Origin: Streptomyces lienomycini
Lineage (GTDB): Bacteria; Actinomycetota; Actinomycetes; Streptomycetales; Streptomycetaceae
NCBI RefSeq assembly: GCF_027947595.1
Contig: NZ_CP116257.1
Span: forward strand, 248,001 to 312,000
DNA length: 64,000 nt
Direction of reading: 5' to 3'
Shown here: one piece after another, positions 44,345-52,843 of the stretch
Numbering within the stretch: position 1 is the first letter of the stretch
Layout: each line of letters opens with the position of its first letter
Made by a program: the position numbers and the translations under genes
Notes under the pieces: generated by a model
Told to the model about the DNA's origin: nothing
The model's database searches: none
The model's input: only the letters and a program-made list of their open reading frames with translations

Positions 44345-45099
44345 AGCCGTGATGCTCGCACTGGGCGAACGGATACTCAATTCACGCAGACCGCGCGGCG
44401 GTTCGAGGAGACGGGGGGACGCGACATGCACGCATGCGCCCCCGCCGTACGCACCGTCCGCACCGTCCGCATTGACAACGCGGCCCGCGACAGCGTTCCC
44501 GAACCCTCCGGGGCCTGACGCCCCCGGCCCCCTCCGCGATCAGCCGTGCTCCCCGCGCCGCGGGCAGCCGTGTGCGGCTCCGACCCGGGGCAGCCGTGTC
44601 CCGCCCTGGCTGTGGGCGGTCGTGTGCCCTCGCCGCGGCGGGGAGCCGACGGTGCCCATGCCGTCGACTGCCGCGGTCGCCGTCGCGTCGCCGTCGCCGT
44701 CGCCGCCGCCGTGGGCGGTCGCGCCGCCGGGGAGGCGCGGGCGGGCCGTGGGGCCCGTGGGGGCCTCCCAGGCCGGCCGGGCGCCGGGCTCCAGGCGCCC
44801 GGCTTCAGACACCGGGCTCCGAGGCAGCCCGGGCAGGCGCCCCGCACCGCCGGACCACGCCCCCTCGGCCTGCCCCCAGCCGCGTCCGCCCCGCTCAGAT
44901 CCGCACCTCGCCCTCACTCGTGTCCGCCCCGCTCAGACCCGCACCCCGCCGTCACTCGCGTCCGCCCCGCTCAGATCCGCACCCCGCCCCCAGCCGCATC
45001 CGCCCCCGCTCTCACCCGCGCCCGCACTGCAACCACCGCACCGGACACGCCACCCCGCGCGCCCCCCGCCACGCCCCGACCCCCGGAGGACAGACGCCC
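44345..45099. other. Long non-coding spacer with repeats
   Basis: About 750 bp without a gene that I can support. It is low-complexity and C-rich on the plus strand, with GTCGCC triplet runs near 44680-44720 and the 38-bp repeats at 44884-44997. A 30-codon frame (ATG 44426 to 44518, MHACAPAVRTVRTVRIDNAA) is a possible small peptide. Its only nearby purine tracts, GGAG (44406-44409) and GGGGGGA (44413-44419), lie 6 nt or more upstream. This spacer separates two cation antiporter genes. Confidence 0.6.
44884..44997. repeat. Three 38-bp tandem repeats
   Basis: Copies start at 44884, 44922 and 44960 with GTCCGCCCCGCTCAGA then CCGCACC; a decayed fourth follows. No spacer variation, so not CRISPR. 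Confidence 0.9.
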
Positions 45100-46383
45100 G
45101 TGCACGACACGACCGCCATGCTCATCGAACTGGGCGCGATCATCCTCGCCCTGGGGCTCCTGGGCCGCCTCGCGGGCCGCGTGGGCTTCTCGCCCATCCC
45201 CCTCTACCTGCTGGCCGGGCTCGCCTTCGGGCACGGCGGCATCCTGCCCCTGCAGGCCAGCGAGGAGTTCACCGCCACGGGCGCGGAGATCGGCGTCATC
45301 CTGCTGCTGCTCCTGCTCGGCCTGGAGTACAGCGCCTCCGAGCTGGTGACCAACCTCAAGACCCAGTACCCGTCCGGCGCCGTCGACTTCGTGCTGAACG
45401 CCGTACCCGGCGCCGCCGCGGCGCTGATCCTGGGCTGGGGCCCGGTGGCCGCCGTGGCACTGGCGGGCGTCACCTGGATCTCCTCCTCCGGCGTGATCGC
45501 CAAGGTCCTCGGCGACCTGGGCAGACTCGGCAACCGCGAGACCCCCGTCGTCCTCGGCGTCCTCGTCATCGAGGACCTCGCCATGGCCGTCTACCTGCCG
45601 ATCCTCACGGCCCTGCTGGCCGGCGTCAGCCTGGCCGGGGGCACCGTCACCCTGCTGATCTCCCTGGGCACCGTCGGCGCCGTCCTCTACCTCGCCCTGC
45701 GCCACGGACGGCTGATCAGCCGCGCCGTCTCCTCCGACAGTGCGGAGATGCTGCTCCTGGTGGTGCTCGGCCTCACCCTCCTGGTGGCGGGCCTCGCCCA
45801 GGAACTCCAGGTCTCCGCGGCGGTCGGCGCCTTCCTCGTCGGCATAGCCCTGTCCGGCGAGGTCGCCGAGGGGGCCAGCAGCCTCCTCACCCCGCTGCGC
45901 GACCTCTTCGCCGCCGTCTTCTTCGTCTTCTTCGGCCTGTCCACCAACCCGGCCGACATTCCGCCGGTTCTCGTGCCCGCCCTGCTCCTCGCCGTCGTCA
46001 CCGCCCTCACCAAGGTCGCCACCGGCTGGTACGCCGCCCGTCGCGCCGGCATCCAGGGCGCGGGCCGCTGGCGGGCGGGCGGCACGCTGGTGGCCCGGGG
46101 CGAGTTCTCGATCGTCATCGCCGGACTCGCCGTGGGCGTGGAGCCCCGCATCGGCCCGCTGGCGACGGCGTACGTCCTGATCATGGTCGTCATCGGCCCC
46201 CTCACGGCCCGCTTCACCGAGCCCCTCGCCCGCCGCGCCACCCGTCGCCCCGGCGGGACGGTGCCCGCGGAGCCCACGGAGCCCGTACCCGCGGAACCCG
46301 CGCTCGCGGAGTCCGTGGAGCCCGCGGAGTCCGCGGACTCCGCCCACGTGAAGCCCGCGGGGCCGACGCACGCCACCACGTGA
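45100..46383 (+). CDS. CPA2 cation/proton antiporter (KefB/KhtU type)
   Basis: About 427 residues, roughly twelve helices. CPA2 features: LLLLLLGLEYSASELVTNLK, TWISSSGVIAKVLGDLGRLG, VLVIEDLAMAVYLPILTALL (essential acidic residues) and FFVFFGLSTNPADIPPVL. The short C-terminal tail has Pro-Ala-Glu repeats and no RCK domain, so a separate regulatory subunit is expected: the KhtT-like gene that faces it. GTG 45100 (VHDTTAMLIEL) is chosen because GGAGGA lies 9 nt upstream. Confidence 0.93.
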   Translation: MHDTTAMLIELGAIILALGLLGRLAGRVGFSPIPLYLLAGLAFGHGGILPLQASEEFTATGAEIGVILLLLLLGLEYSASELVTNLKTQYPSGAVDFVLNAVPGAAAALILGWGPVAAVALAGVTWISSSGVIAKVLGDLGRLGNRETPVVLGVLVIEDLAMAVYLPILTALLAGVSLAGGTVTLLISLGTVGAVLYLALRHGRLISRAVSSDSAEMLLLVVLGLTLLVAGLAQELQVSAAVGAFLVGIALSGEVAEGASSLLTPLRDLFAAVFFVFFGLSTNPADIPPVLVPALLLAVVTALTKVATGWYAARRAGIQGAGRWRAGGTLVARGEFSIVIAGLAVGVEPRIGPLATAYVLIMVVIGPLTARFTEPLARRATRRPGGTVPAEPTEPVPAEPALAESVEPAESADSAHVKPAGPTHATT

Positions 46384-46465
46384 GGACGCTCGGTGCCGCG
46401 GCCGACGGCCGACGGGCGGGGGCGGGGGCGGGGAGCCGATGAGGCCGAGGAGGCCGACGCCGTCC

Positions 46466-46951
46466 TCACTCCCGCCCGAGGATCTCCGCCGCCGCGTCGA
46501 CGCCCTCCCGCGTGCCGATCACGATCAGCGTGTCGCCCCCGGCCAGCCGGAAGTCCGGCCCCGGTGAGGGCAGCGCGTCGGCCCGCCGCAGTACCGCCAC
46601 GATCGACACGCCGGTCTCGGTACGGGTACGGGTGTCGCCCAGCAGACGCCCGTTCCAGTGCGACGCCGCCGACAGCCCGATCCGCTCGGCGACCAGTCCC
46701 AGCTCGGACGTCGACAGCAGGTTCGGACTGTGGTGGGCGGGCCTGAGCGCGTCGACGACCAGCGCCGCCTCCTCCGCGTCCAGCCGCACCGCCAGCGCGG
46801 CGTCGTCCGGATCGTTCCTGCGGTACGCGCTCAGCGTGCGCGCCCCGGCCGGCTCCGCCACCACCGACAGCCGCCGCCGCTCACGGGTGACCAGGTCGTA
46901 GCGCACCCCTACACCCGGCAACGGTGTCCTGCTCGTACGCGCAGCACCCAC
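46466..46951 (-). CDS. KhtT-like antiporter regulatory subunit (RCK_C)
   Basis: 161 residues: an N-terminal domain (LPGVGVRYDLVTRERRRLSV) and a C-terminal RCK_C domain (GVSIVAVLRRADALPSPGPD, LAGGDTLIVIGTREGVDAAA). This is the KhtT design, which gates a KhtU/KefB-type K+/H+ antiporter, possibly through cyclic dinucleotide or pH binding. It is transcribed towards the antiporter gene rather than with it. GTG start at 46951. Confidence 0.9.
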   Translation of the reverse strand: MGAARTSRTPLPGVGVRYDLVTRERRRLSVVAEPAGARTLSAYRRNDPDDAALAVRLDAEEAALVVDALRPAHHSPNLLSTSELGLVAERIGLSAASHWNGRLLGDTRTRTETGVSIVAVLRRADALPSPGPDFRLAGGDTLIVIGTREGVDAAAEILGRE

Positions 46952-47040
46952 GGCCGCCTCCCTGTTCTCCCCAGGCCAGTCCTTCCGGCAACCCGGGACA
47001 CCTTAGGCCCTGCCGCCCCGGAACGCCCGGCCGATCCCGC

Positions 47041-47583
47041 TCAGCCGTCCGTACCGCCGCCCTTGTCGGGCACGACGACGAGACTGATGAGGTGACGGCC
47101 GCGGCCGTCACCCCGTCTGTGCTCGGTGCGGCGGGCGACCACGGCCTCCAGTTCCGCGACGAGTCCGTCGTACTCCTCGTCGGTCAGCCAGACCGCGCCC
47201 TGCCGGTAGAGGACGTTCTCGCGGTAGGGCTCGGTGTCGTCGCGGGAGAGGTAGCGGTCGAAGTCGGCCATGAGGGCCCCGGTGAAGAAGGTGAAGGCCT
47301 GGCGGTGGTCGTCCTTGGTCATGGCGGCGCGCGCGTCCTCGTCGACGAGGGCCTCGTCCTGACGGACCCGGTAACTGCGCTCGACCGTGCCGCGTACCCG
47401 CTTCTCGTGGCTCACCTCCAGCACACCGGCCTCGGTGAGCGTGGCCACGTGCCGGTACATGGAAGCGGGCGAGACGTCGGGCAGCCGTGTGCGCAGCTGG
47501 GCGGTGGTCAGCTCCCCGGCGCCGACCAGGGTCTGCAGGATGCGCATGCGGACGGGGTGGAGGAGGAGGTTCGAGGTAGCCAT
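47041..47583 (-). CDS. ArsR-like winged-helix regulator
   Basis: About 180 residues. HTH: MATSNLLLHPVRMRILQTLV, TTAQLRTRLPDVSPASMYRH, LTEAGVLEVSHEKRV; then a helical C-terminal half with a Glu-Tyr-rich block (NVLYRQGAVWLTDEEYDGLV). ATG 47583 is preferred over 47592 by family alignment. Divergent from the hydrolase gene with 64 nt between; that spacer carries CTCA-gtgt-TGAG and GATAACGTTCTC elements, likely its operator. Probably represses itself and the hydrolase. Confidence 0.88.
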   Translation of the reverse strand: MATSNLLLHPVRMRILQTLVGAGELTTAQLRTRLPDVSPASMYRHVATLTEAGVLEVSHEKRVRGTVERSYRVRQDEALVDEDARAAMTKDDHRQAFTFFTGALMADFDRYLSRDDTEPYRENVLYRQGAVWLTDEEYDGLVAELEAVVARRTEHRRGDGRGRHLISLVVVPDKGGGTDG

Positions 47584-47647
47584 GTGACCCATGATCTCAC
47601 ATCTGATAACGTTCTCAGTGTTGAGAGCGATCGAGAGAGGCGAAGCC

Positions 47648-48673
47648 TTGCCCGAAATCGACCTGACGGTCACCGCGGACGACGGAACCGTGCTGCCCGG
47701 CACCCTGACCCTGCCCGAGGGTCCCGGCCCGCACCCCGCCGTCCTCCTGCTGCACGGCTCCGGCCCCCTGGACCGTGACGGCAACGCGCGCAAGGTGCCG
47801 ATGAACCTCGGTCCTCCGCTGGCCGACACCCTGGCCCGGGCCGGCGTCGCCACGCTGCGCCACGACCGGCGCGGTGTCGGCGCCTCCCCCGGGAACTGGC
47901 AGGAATCCGGCTTCACCGGCAACCGCCGGGACGCGTCCGCCGCCCTGCGTGCCCTGCGCGCCCACCCCGCCGTGCGCACCGGGTCCGTCGGAGTCGTCGG
48001 GCACAGCGAGGGCGCCCTGCACGGGATGACCCTCGCCGCCCGGGGCGAGACGGAGGCGGTGGTGCTGCTGGCCGGGTTCGCCCGCACGGGGGAGGATGCC
48101 TTCCGTCAGCAGGCCGCCACGGTCTTCCGGGGCATGCCCGCCCCGGTCCGCCTCCTGCGCCGCCCGCTGGCCGCCCTGGGCGAGCGGATCCTGGCCCGCC
48201 TCAAGCGGACCACCACCGACGTGGCACGCGTCGCGGGCAAGTCGGTCAACGCCCGCTGGATGCGCGAGATGTTCGTCCACGACTCCCGGGACGACCTCGC
48301 CGCCATCACCGTCCCCGTCCTGGCCGTCACCGGCGACAAGGACCTCCAGTGCGACCCCGCCGACCTGGAGGTGATGCGGCGCCTGGTGCCGGGCGGCGAC
48401 ACCGAGATCCACCGCGTCCCCGACCTGACCCACCTGCTGCGCCGCGACACCGGCGAGCCCACGATCCGCTCCTACCGCCGCCTCCTGCGGGAGCCGGTCG
48501 ACCCCGAGGTGCTCGCCCTCGTCGCCGGGTGGCTCACGGACCGCCTGGGCGAGCCCGCGCGCGAGCCCCTGGGCGAGCCCGCGCGCGAGCCCCTGGGCGA
48601 GCCCGCGCGCGAGCCCCTGGACGAGCCCGCGCGCGAGCCCGTGGACGAGCGGCGCACGACCCGCCGTCCCTGA
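47648..48673 (+). CDS. Alpha/beta hydrolase
   Basis: About 341 residues of the dienelactone-hydrolase/esterase type: PAVLLLHGSGPLDRDGNARK (oxyanion hole), LRHDRRGVGASPG, nucleophile Ser in VVGHSEGALHGMTLAA, Asp in VTGDKDLQCDP, His in VPDLTHLLRRD. TTG 47648 (LPEIDLTV) follows GAGAGG at a good spacing and gives a normal N terminus. The C terminus is extended by LGEPAREP repeats. The substrate is unknown. Confidence 0.87.
   Translation: MPEIDLTVTADDGTVLPGTLTLPEGPGPHPAVLLLHGSGPLDRDGNARKVPMNLGPPLADTLARAGVATLRHDRRGVGASPGNWQESGFTGNRRDASAALRALRAHPAVRTGSVGVVGHSEGALHGMTLAARGETEAVVLLAGFARTGEDAFRQQAATVFRGMPAPVRLLRRPLAALGERILARLKRTTTDVARVAGKSVNARWMREMFVHDSRDDLAAITVPVLAVTGDKDLQCDPADLEVMRRLVPGGDTEIHRVPDLTHLLRRDTGEPTIRSYRRLLREPVDPEVLALVAGWLTDRLGEPAREPLGEPAREPLGEPAREPLDEPAREPVDERRTTRRP
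48545..48649 (+). repeat. 24-bp coding repeat
   Basis: Four copies of CTGGGCGAGCCCGCGCGCGA plus GCCC (starts 48545, 48569, 48593, 48617), then a partial copy; encodes the LGEPAREP repeats at the hydrolase C terminus. Copy number may vary between strains. Confidence 0.95.
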
Positions 48674-48743
48674 CCTCCGGGGCGTACCCGCGCCACGCGG
48701 CGACCCTGACCCTCCGAGGCCACCCCACACCCGAAGGATTGGC

Positions 48744-49676
48744 ATGCACACTTCACATCGCACGCCCGACGCCTCCACTTCCCCCACTTCCTCCACTCCC
48801 CCCACCACCCCCGTCGGCTCCTACCGCACCGACCTGACCCTCTTCATGGTCATCGCCTTCGCCGTGAGCTGGCTCTCCTGGGGCGCGGCGATCGCGCTGG
48901 GCGGCACGGAGACGAACGAGGCGGCCAACGGCCCGTACATGCTCGGCGCCTTCGGCCCCCTGGTGGGCGCCCTGGTGATCCGGCTGCGCCGCCGTCGGCG
49001 CGGCGAGCCCGTCCCCGAGCACGCGGTCCCGTTCCGCGCGGCACACCTGCCGCGGGCGGTACTGCTGCTGGTGCTGGGCTCGGCGACCGTGCTGGCCGCC
49101 GCCCTGCTGGCGAGCCGGGCGGGCGGGCCCGAGCTGAGCCTGGACGTGGCGAAGGACGCCGTCGAGGACTTCGGCGGACCGGCGGCGTTCTTCGTCGGCA
49201 TGCTGGTCAGCGGCCCGCTGTCCGAGGAGCCGGGCTGGCGCGGCACCGCGTACCCGAGGCTCCGCGCGAAGCTCGGCACCTTCCGGGTCTGCCTGATCCT
49301 GGGTGTCGTCTGGGCCGTCTGGCACCTCCCGCTGTTCTTCGTCGACGGCACCGTGCAGCACGACCTCGGCCTCGCCACCCCGAGCGGCGTCCTGTTCGTC
49401 GCCAGCAACATCCCGATGGCCATGCTGGTCACCGCCGCCTACGAGCGGGCCGGCATCGTCGCCTCGATCGCGGTGCACTTCGCGGTCAACACGACGATGG
49501 TCCTGCTGGCCGTGGAGGCCCCCGAGGTCCAGGCCATGACCCTCGGCATCCAGCTCATCACGGTGACGGTCCTGCTCCGCACCCGCCGGGCCACCTCCGG
49601 CCCCACCGGAACCCCGGCAGGCGGCCGCACAGCTCCCCGCGCCCACGAGGCCACCGCGGAACGAGCGCACTCGTAG
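48744..49676 (+). CDS. CPBP-family intramembrane metalloprotease
   Basis: 310 residues with about seven membrane helices. The Abi/CPBP motifs are seen: EExxxR in GPLSEEPGWRGTAY, FxxxH in VVWAVWHLPLFFVD, and HFAVNT near the C terminus; these provide the catalytic Glu and metal-binding His. Some members process CAAX-type peptides or bacteriocin immunity proteins. It starts 70 nt downstream of the hydrolase and is probably in the same transcript. Confidence 0.92.
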   Translation: MHTSHRTPDASTSPTSSTPPTTPVGSYRTDLTLFMVIAFAVSWLSWGAAIALGGTETNEAANGPYMLGAFGPLVGALVIRLRRRRRGEPVPEHAVPFRAAHLPRAVLLLVLGSATVLAAALLASRAGGPELSLDVAKDAVEDFGGPAAFFVGMLVSGPLSEEPGWRGTAYPRLRAKLGTFRVCLILGVVWAVWHLPLFFVDGTVQHDLGLATPSGVLFVASNIPMAMLVTAAYERAGIVASIAVHFAVNTTMVLLAVEAPEVQAMTLGIQLITVTVLLRTRRATSGPTGTPAGGRTAPRAHEATAERAHS

Positions 49677-49717
49677 ACACCGCGACCGTGCACCGCGCAC
49701 CCGTACACTCCGCGACC

Positions 49718-50542
49718 ATGACGGCCGATCTCCGACTGACGGTGCTGGGCAGCGCCAGCCCGTACCCGCGGGCGGGCAACCCGTGCTCGGGGTACCTCGT
49801 CGAGGGCGGGGGGACCCGGCTGTGGATGGACGCCGGCAGCGGCACACTGGGCGCGCTGCGCGAGCACACGGGCCTGGACCGGATCGACGGCATCTGGATC
49901 TCCCACCTGCACGCGGACCACTGCGCCGACCTGCTGACCGCGTACTACGGGCTGCTCCACGCGGACCTCGAACCCACCGCGCCCACACCGCTCCTCGGTC
50001 CCCCGGGGATCGCGGACCGGCTCGCCGCGTTCCTCACCAACGGCCCGCGGCGCAGCCCGGTCGAGGACGCCTTCCGGGTCGTGGAACTGCACGACCACCA
50101 CCGCGCCCGGATCGGCGGCCTCACCCTCACCAGCCGCGCCGTGTCGCACGGGATGCCCGCCTTCGGGCTCCGCGTCGAGACCGAGGACGGCGCCCGCCTC
50201 GCGTACTCCGGGGACAGCGCCCCCTGCGAGGCCCTCACCGCCCTCGCCGACGACTGCACGGTGCTCCTGTGCGAGGCCGACTACGCGCGACCGGCACCAC
50301 CCGGCACCGAGGCCGTGCACCACACCCCGGAGGAGGCGGGCACGACCGCCACCACCGCGGGCGCGAACCGCCTCGTCGTCACCCACCTCGGCCCGTCCCT
50401 GGACCCCCGGACCGCCGCACGACGCGCGGCGACGCGCTACGCGGGCCCGGTGGAGTACGCGGCGCCGGGCAGCGTCTTCGAGATCGCGACGCCTGAGACC
50501 CCGCCCGGCGACGTGCGGGTGCGCCCGCACACCGGCAGGTGA
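49718..50542 (+). CDS. MBL-fold metallo-hydrolase
   Basis: 274 residues. Two-metal site HLHADHCAD (HxHxDH), further ligands in LTSRAVSHGMPAFGL and LAYSGDSAPCEALT (Asp) and VVTHLGPSLDP (His). Resembles RNase Z-like or PhnP-like phosphodiesterases. ATG 49718 (MTADLRLTV) is the natural start. No pathway can be assigned from context. Confidence 0.9.
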   Translation: MTADLRLTVLGSASPYPRAGNPCSGYLVEGGGTRLWMDAGSGTLGALREHTGLDRIDGIWISHLHADHCADLLTAYYGLLHADLEPTAPTPLLGPPGIADRLAAFLTNGPRRSPVEDAFRVVELHDHHRARIGGLTLTSRAVSHGMPAFGLRVETEDGARLAYSGDSAPCEALTALADDCTVLLCEADYARPAPPGTEAVHHTPEEAGTTATTAGANRLVVTHLGPSLDPRTAARRAATRYAGPVEYAAPGSVFEIATPETPPGDVRVRPHTGR

Positions 50543-50573
50543 GTAGGGGGACCGACGAAGACGTACGACACCC

Positions 50574-50963
50574 TCACGGGGGCCAGGTGCGCTCGATCCG
50601 CTCACGTCGTACCGCGTAGGCGGCCGGACCACCCCGTGCCACGGCCCGATGGACCGCCTGCCGATGGGAGTCGAGGCGTTCGACCATCTCGGCACTGCGC
50701 AGTTGCTGGTTGTCCAGGTAGAACAGCACCGCTTGTCGTTCAAGAACGGGTTGGATCTCCGAGTCGCGGCTCTTGATCCGCCCGTCCTTGGACAGTGGCA
50801 CCCAGGACTGGTCGAGACCGTGCGCGATCCAGTCCTCGTCTGCGACGTCCTGGCCGTCGTCGGCGAAGACGTCTCCGATGCGGTGAACGGTCCAGCCGCA
50901 TGCCCTCAGCCCCTCCGCGACACGACGTCCGAGGTTGCGATCGAGGAAGAACTCAGGCGGCAA
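50574..50963 (-). CDS. PIN-like domain protein, probable toxin
   Basis: 129 residues, N terminus PPEFFLDRNLGRRVAEGLRA with the early acidic residue (LDRN), an acidic middle (DDGQDVADEDWIAHGL, LSKDGRIKSRDSE) and VLFYLDNQQLRSAEM: the layout of PIN-like endoribonuclease toxins of the DUF5615/VapC45 kind. It starts with TTG 50963 inside the end of the upstream regulator gene (11-nt overlap), so its translation depends on the antitoxin frame. Less GC-biased codons than the core genes. Confidence 0.8.
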   Translation of the reverse strand: MPPEFFLDRNLGRRVAEGLRACGWTVHRIGDVFADDGQDVADEDWIAHGLDQSWVPLSKDGRIKSRDSEIQPVLERQAVLFYLDNQQLRSAEMVERLDSHRQAVHRAVARGGPAAYAVRRERIERTWPP

Positions 50964-51609
50964 GGCGTACCACTGCCCGGCACAGCGCGTCGACCTGGTC
51001 GGGCGTCATGTCGAAGTCGTACGCGATGTCCTCGACGCTCTCCCCTGCCTCCCACAGGTCGGTGATGGCCTTGACCGCGACACGGTTGGCGGCCACGACA
51101 GGCCTTCCGTGCCCGAACCTCGGATCGATCACGACCGGTACTGATACCGGATACTGCCGAAGCCGCAAGCTGGAGGGGAAGTCGTCGTCGGATTCCCAGT
51201 TCAGGTAGCGGAGGTAGCCGGAGACCACCTCATGGATGGGCGCCTGCCCGTCCCGGGCTCTGCGAAGATCGCCGAGACCGTGCTCGACGAAGATGTCCAC
51301 ACCGTCTGTCGCGATCCGCTTCGACACCAGACCGTACGGGGTGGCGAAGGCGTCGCGTACGGCGGCGGCGGCCTCCCTGATCTCGCTCATCCGCAGTCCC
51401 AGTGACCGCAGCGAACGCAGCACGTGCGCCTCGGCCACCGCGATGAACGGCACGGAGGGCTGCCCCTTGCGAGACGGCTCGACCTGGTGGACCAAGGGCG
51501 CTCCGGCGGCCGTGCCCTTCAACCACGAATGGAGCGTCGACTCCGGGATCTCCAGGTGGGAGGCTGTTTCCTTGGGAGTCAGGAGTCCGTCCCTGAACCT
51601 GTCGACCAT
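50953..51609 (-). CDS. DUF433 antitoxin with N-terminal HTH
   Basis: About 218 residues. N-terminal MerR-like HTH (GLLTPKETASHLEIPESTLH), a middle domain (VAEAHVLRSLRSLGLRMSEI, GVDIFVEHGLGDLRRA) and a C-terminal DUF433 domain (VVIDPRFGHGRPVVAANRVA, WEAGESVEDIAYDFDMTPDQ). DUF433 proteins pair with PIN-like toxins as antitoxins. ATG 51609 (MVDRFRDG) follows GGAGGTGG at 5 nt. The toxin gene overlaps its 3' end. Confidence 0.85.
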   Translation of the reverse strand: MVDRFRDGLLTPKETASHLEIPESTLHSWLKGTAAGAPLVHQVEPSRKGQPSVPFIAVAEAHVLRSLRSLGLRMSEIREAAAAVRDAFATPYGLVSKRIATDGVDIFVEHGLGDLRRARDGQAPIHEVVSGYLRYLNWESDDDFPSSLRLRQYPVSVPVVIDPRFGHGRPVVAANRVAVKAITDLWEAGESVEDIAYDFDMTPDQVDALCRAVVRLAA

Positions 51610-51703
51610 GACCCACCTCCTCCTGCCACGTCCGGTACCGGGCCTCGCATCGTCGCACATGAAGCCTGCCACCCGGCGGCGGACGGGGCACCCGCCCACC
51701 GGC

Positions 51704-52549
51704 TCAGCCGGCCGCACGCAGGGACTCCCCGACGGGGTGTTCCCGGCAGCTCCGGCAGCGTCCCGGTTCCTGGGCGCGGAAGGCTCGTTCGCAGCCGTCG
51801 CAGGTCTGGAAGGGCAGCACGGACGGCCGGGGTTCGAGGAAGGGCGGGGGCGGCGGCGGCAGGGGCGTCTCCCGGAGCCGGAAGGCGAGGATCCTGGCGG
51901 GCCGTGCCTGGAAGCGGTCGGGGAGTCCGGTGGTCAGCAGCTCGGTGATCTCCCGCGGCGCGACTCCGGCCGCCAGCCACTCGCCCACGGCGGGTGCCAG
52001 GCGCGCGGCCTCCGGGGCGGACAGCACGAGACGGGCGTCGACCCGACGCAGGGCGGCCAGTACGGCGACCGCCTCCGGGGCGGCCTCGGGGAGCGGGGGC
52101 GCCGTCTGCCGCGCGGGCGGCGGGGTCTCCGGAACAGCGGGCGGCTGCTGCCGCGGAGCCGGTTTCGGCGGCTCGGGCGGCGGACCGTCCGGCCCTTCGC
52201 CACCGGGCACGTCGTAGAAGTACGTCCGGGTGCGGATCTGCCCGGAGGGCAGCCGCTCTCGGCGCCGTTCCAGGTACCCGGCGGCTTCCAGCTCCCGCAG
52301 CGCGCGTGAGATCAGGATCTCACCCTCGCTGAAGTGCTCGCACAGGGCGGCGATGGTCACGGGGGCGCCGGAGGGCAACGACAGGATGTACACGGCCACG
52401 CCGACCGTGACCGCGCTGCCGCGCCGCTGGGCGAGGGTGTTGGCGATCACCGTGAAGTCGGCGGTGAGCCGGGTGCGTACGTGGATCACACCGGAGGTCG
52501 GTGCTCCGGCGTCGGCGCGCAGGCGCGCGTTAGACTGCGAGTCAGCCAT
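51704..52549 (-). CDS. Winged-helix protein with C-terminal zinc finger
   Basis: 281 residues. Winged HTH at about residues 25-115 (FTVIANTLAQRRGSAVTVGV, FSEGEILISRALRELEAAGY, wing LPSGQIRTRTYFYDVPG), a Pro-rich linker (120-150), a helical domain (EAVAVLAALRRVDARLVLSA ... WLAAGVAPREITELLTTG) and a C-terminal CxxC-x9-CxxC finger (CDGCERAFRAQEPGRCRSC). It resembles helix-turn-helix proteins found in Streptomyces plasmids and islands, but I know no function. A perfect palindrome lies 137 nt upstream. Confidence 0.85.
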   Translation of the reverse strand: MADSQSNARLRADAGAPTSGVIHVRTRLTADFTVIANTLAQRRGSAVTVGVAVYILSLPSGAPVTIAALCEHFSEGEILISRALRELEAAGYLERRRERLPSGQIRTRTYFYDVPGGEGPDGPPPEPPKPAPRQQPPAVPETPPPARQTAPPLPEAAPEAVAVLAALRRVDARLVLSAPEAARLAPAVGEWLAAGVAPREITELLTTGLPDRFQARPARILAFRLRETPLPPPPPPFLEPRPSVLPFQTCDGCERAFRAQEPGRCRSCREHPVGESLRAAG

Positions 52550-52843
52550 CGGGAAGGTCCTTGCTTCCTTGATCGGTCAGGCCCTCGTCCGGGAGTGCGA
52601 ATCCTGGGCGTGGGCCGCTCTGTTGTGGGTCGGTGGTGTGCTCTTGCGGTGAACGTAACGGCCCGAATCCCGCACCCGCAAGCCAGTCACCCGCACGGGT
52701 GACACGCGCGCACCGGCGCGGGGAGGGTGGGTGGGCGGGTAGTTCTTTCCCCGGTTCTTTGGGGAGGTCAGTGGCCCACCGGCACCTCGGGAACGAGGTA
52801 CCGGCGGACCCGGGCAACCGCTGTCGGCCGGCACCCGGTTGAC
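52550..52843. other. Non-coding spacer with perfect palindrome (52686-52703)
   Basis: About 290 bp without a supported gene. GTCACCCG-ca-CGGGTGAC is a perfect 18-bp inverted repeat and could be the operator of the winged-helix gene (start 52549). Confidence 0.55.

Noticed and set aside
44884..44997. CRISPR-like spaced repeats
   Set aside because: The 38-bp units are directly adjacent with no unique spacers, and no cas genes are near.
44349..46442. Plus-strand frame of 697 codons
   Set aside because: Arg/Pro-rich composition; it is the shadow of the KefB-type antiporter.
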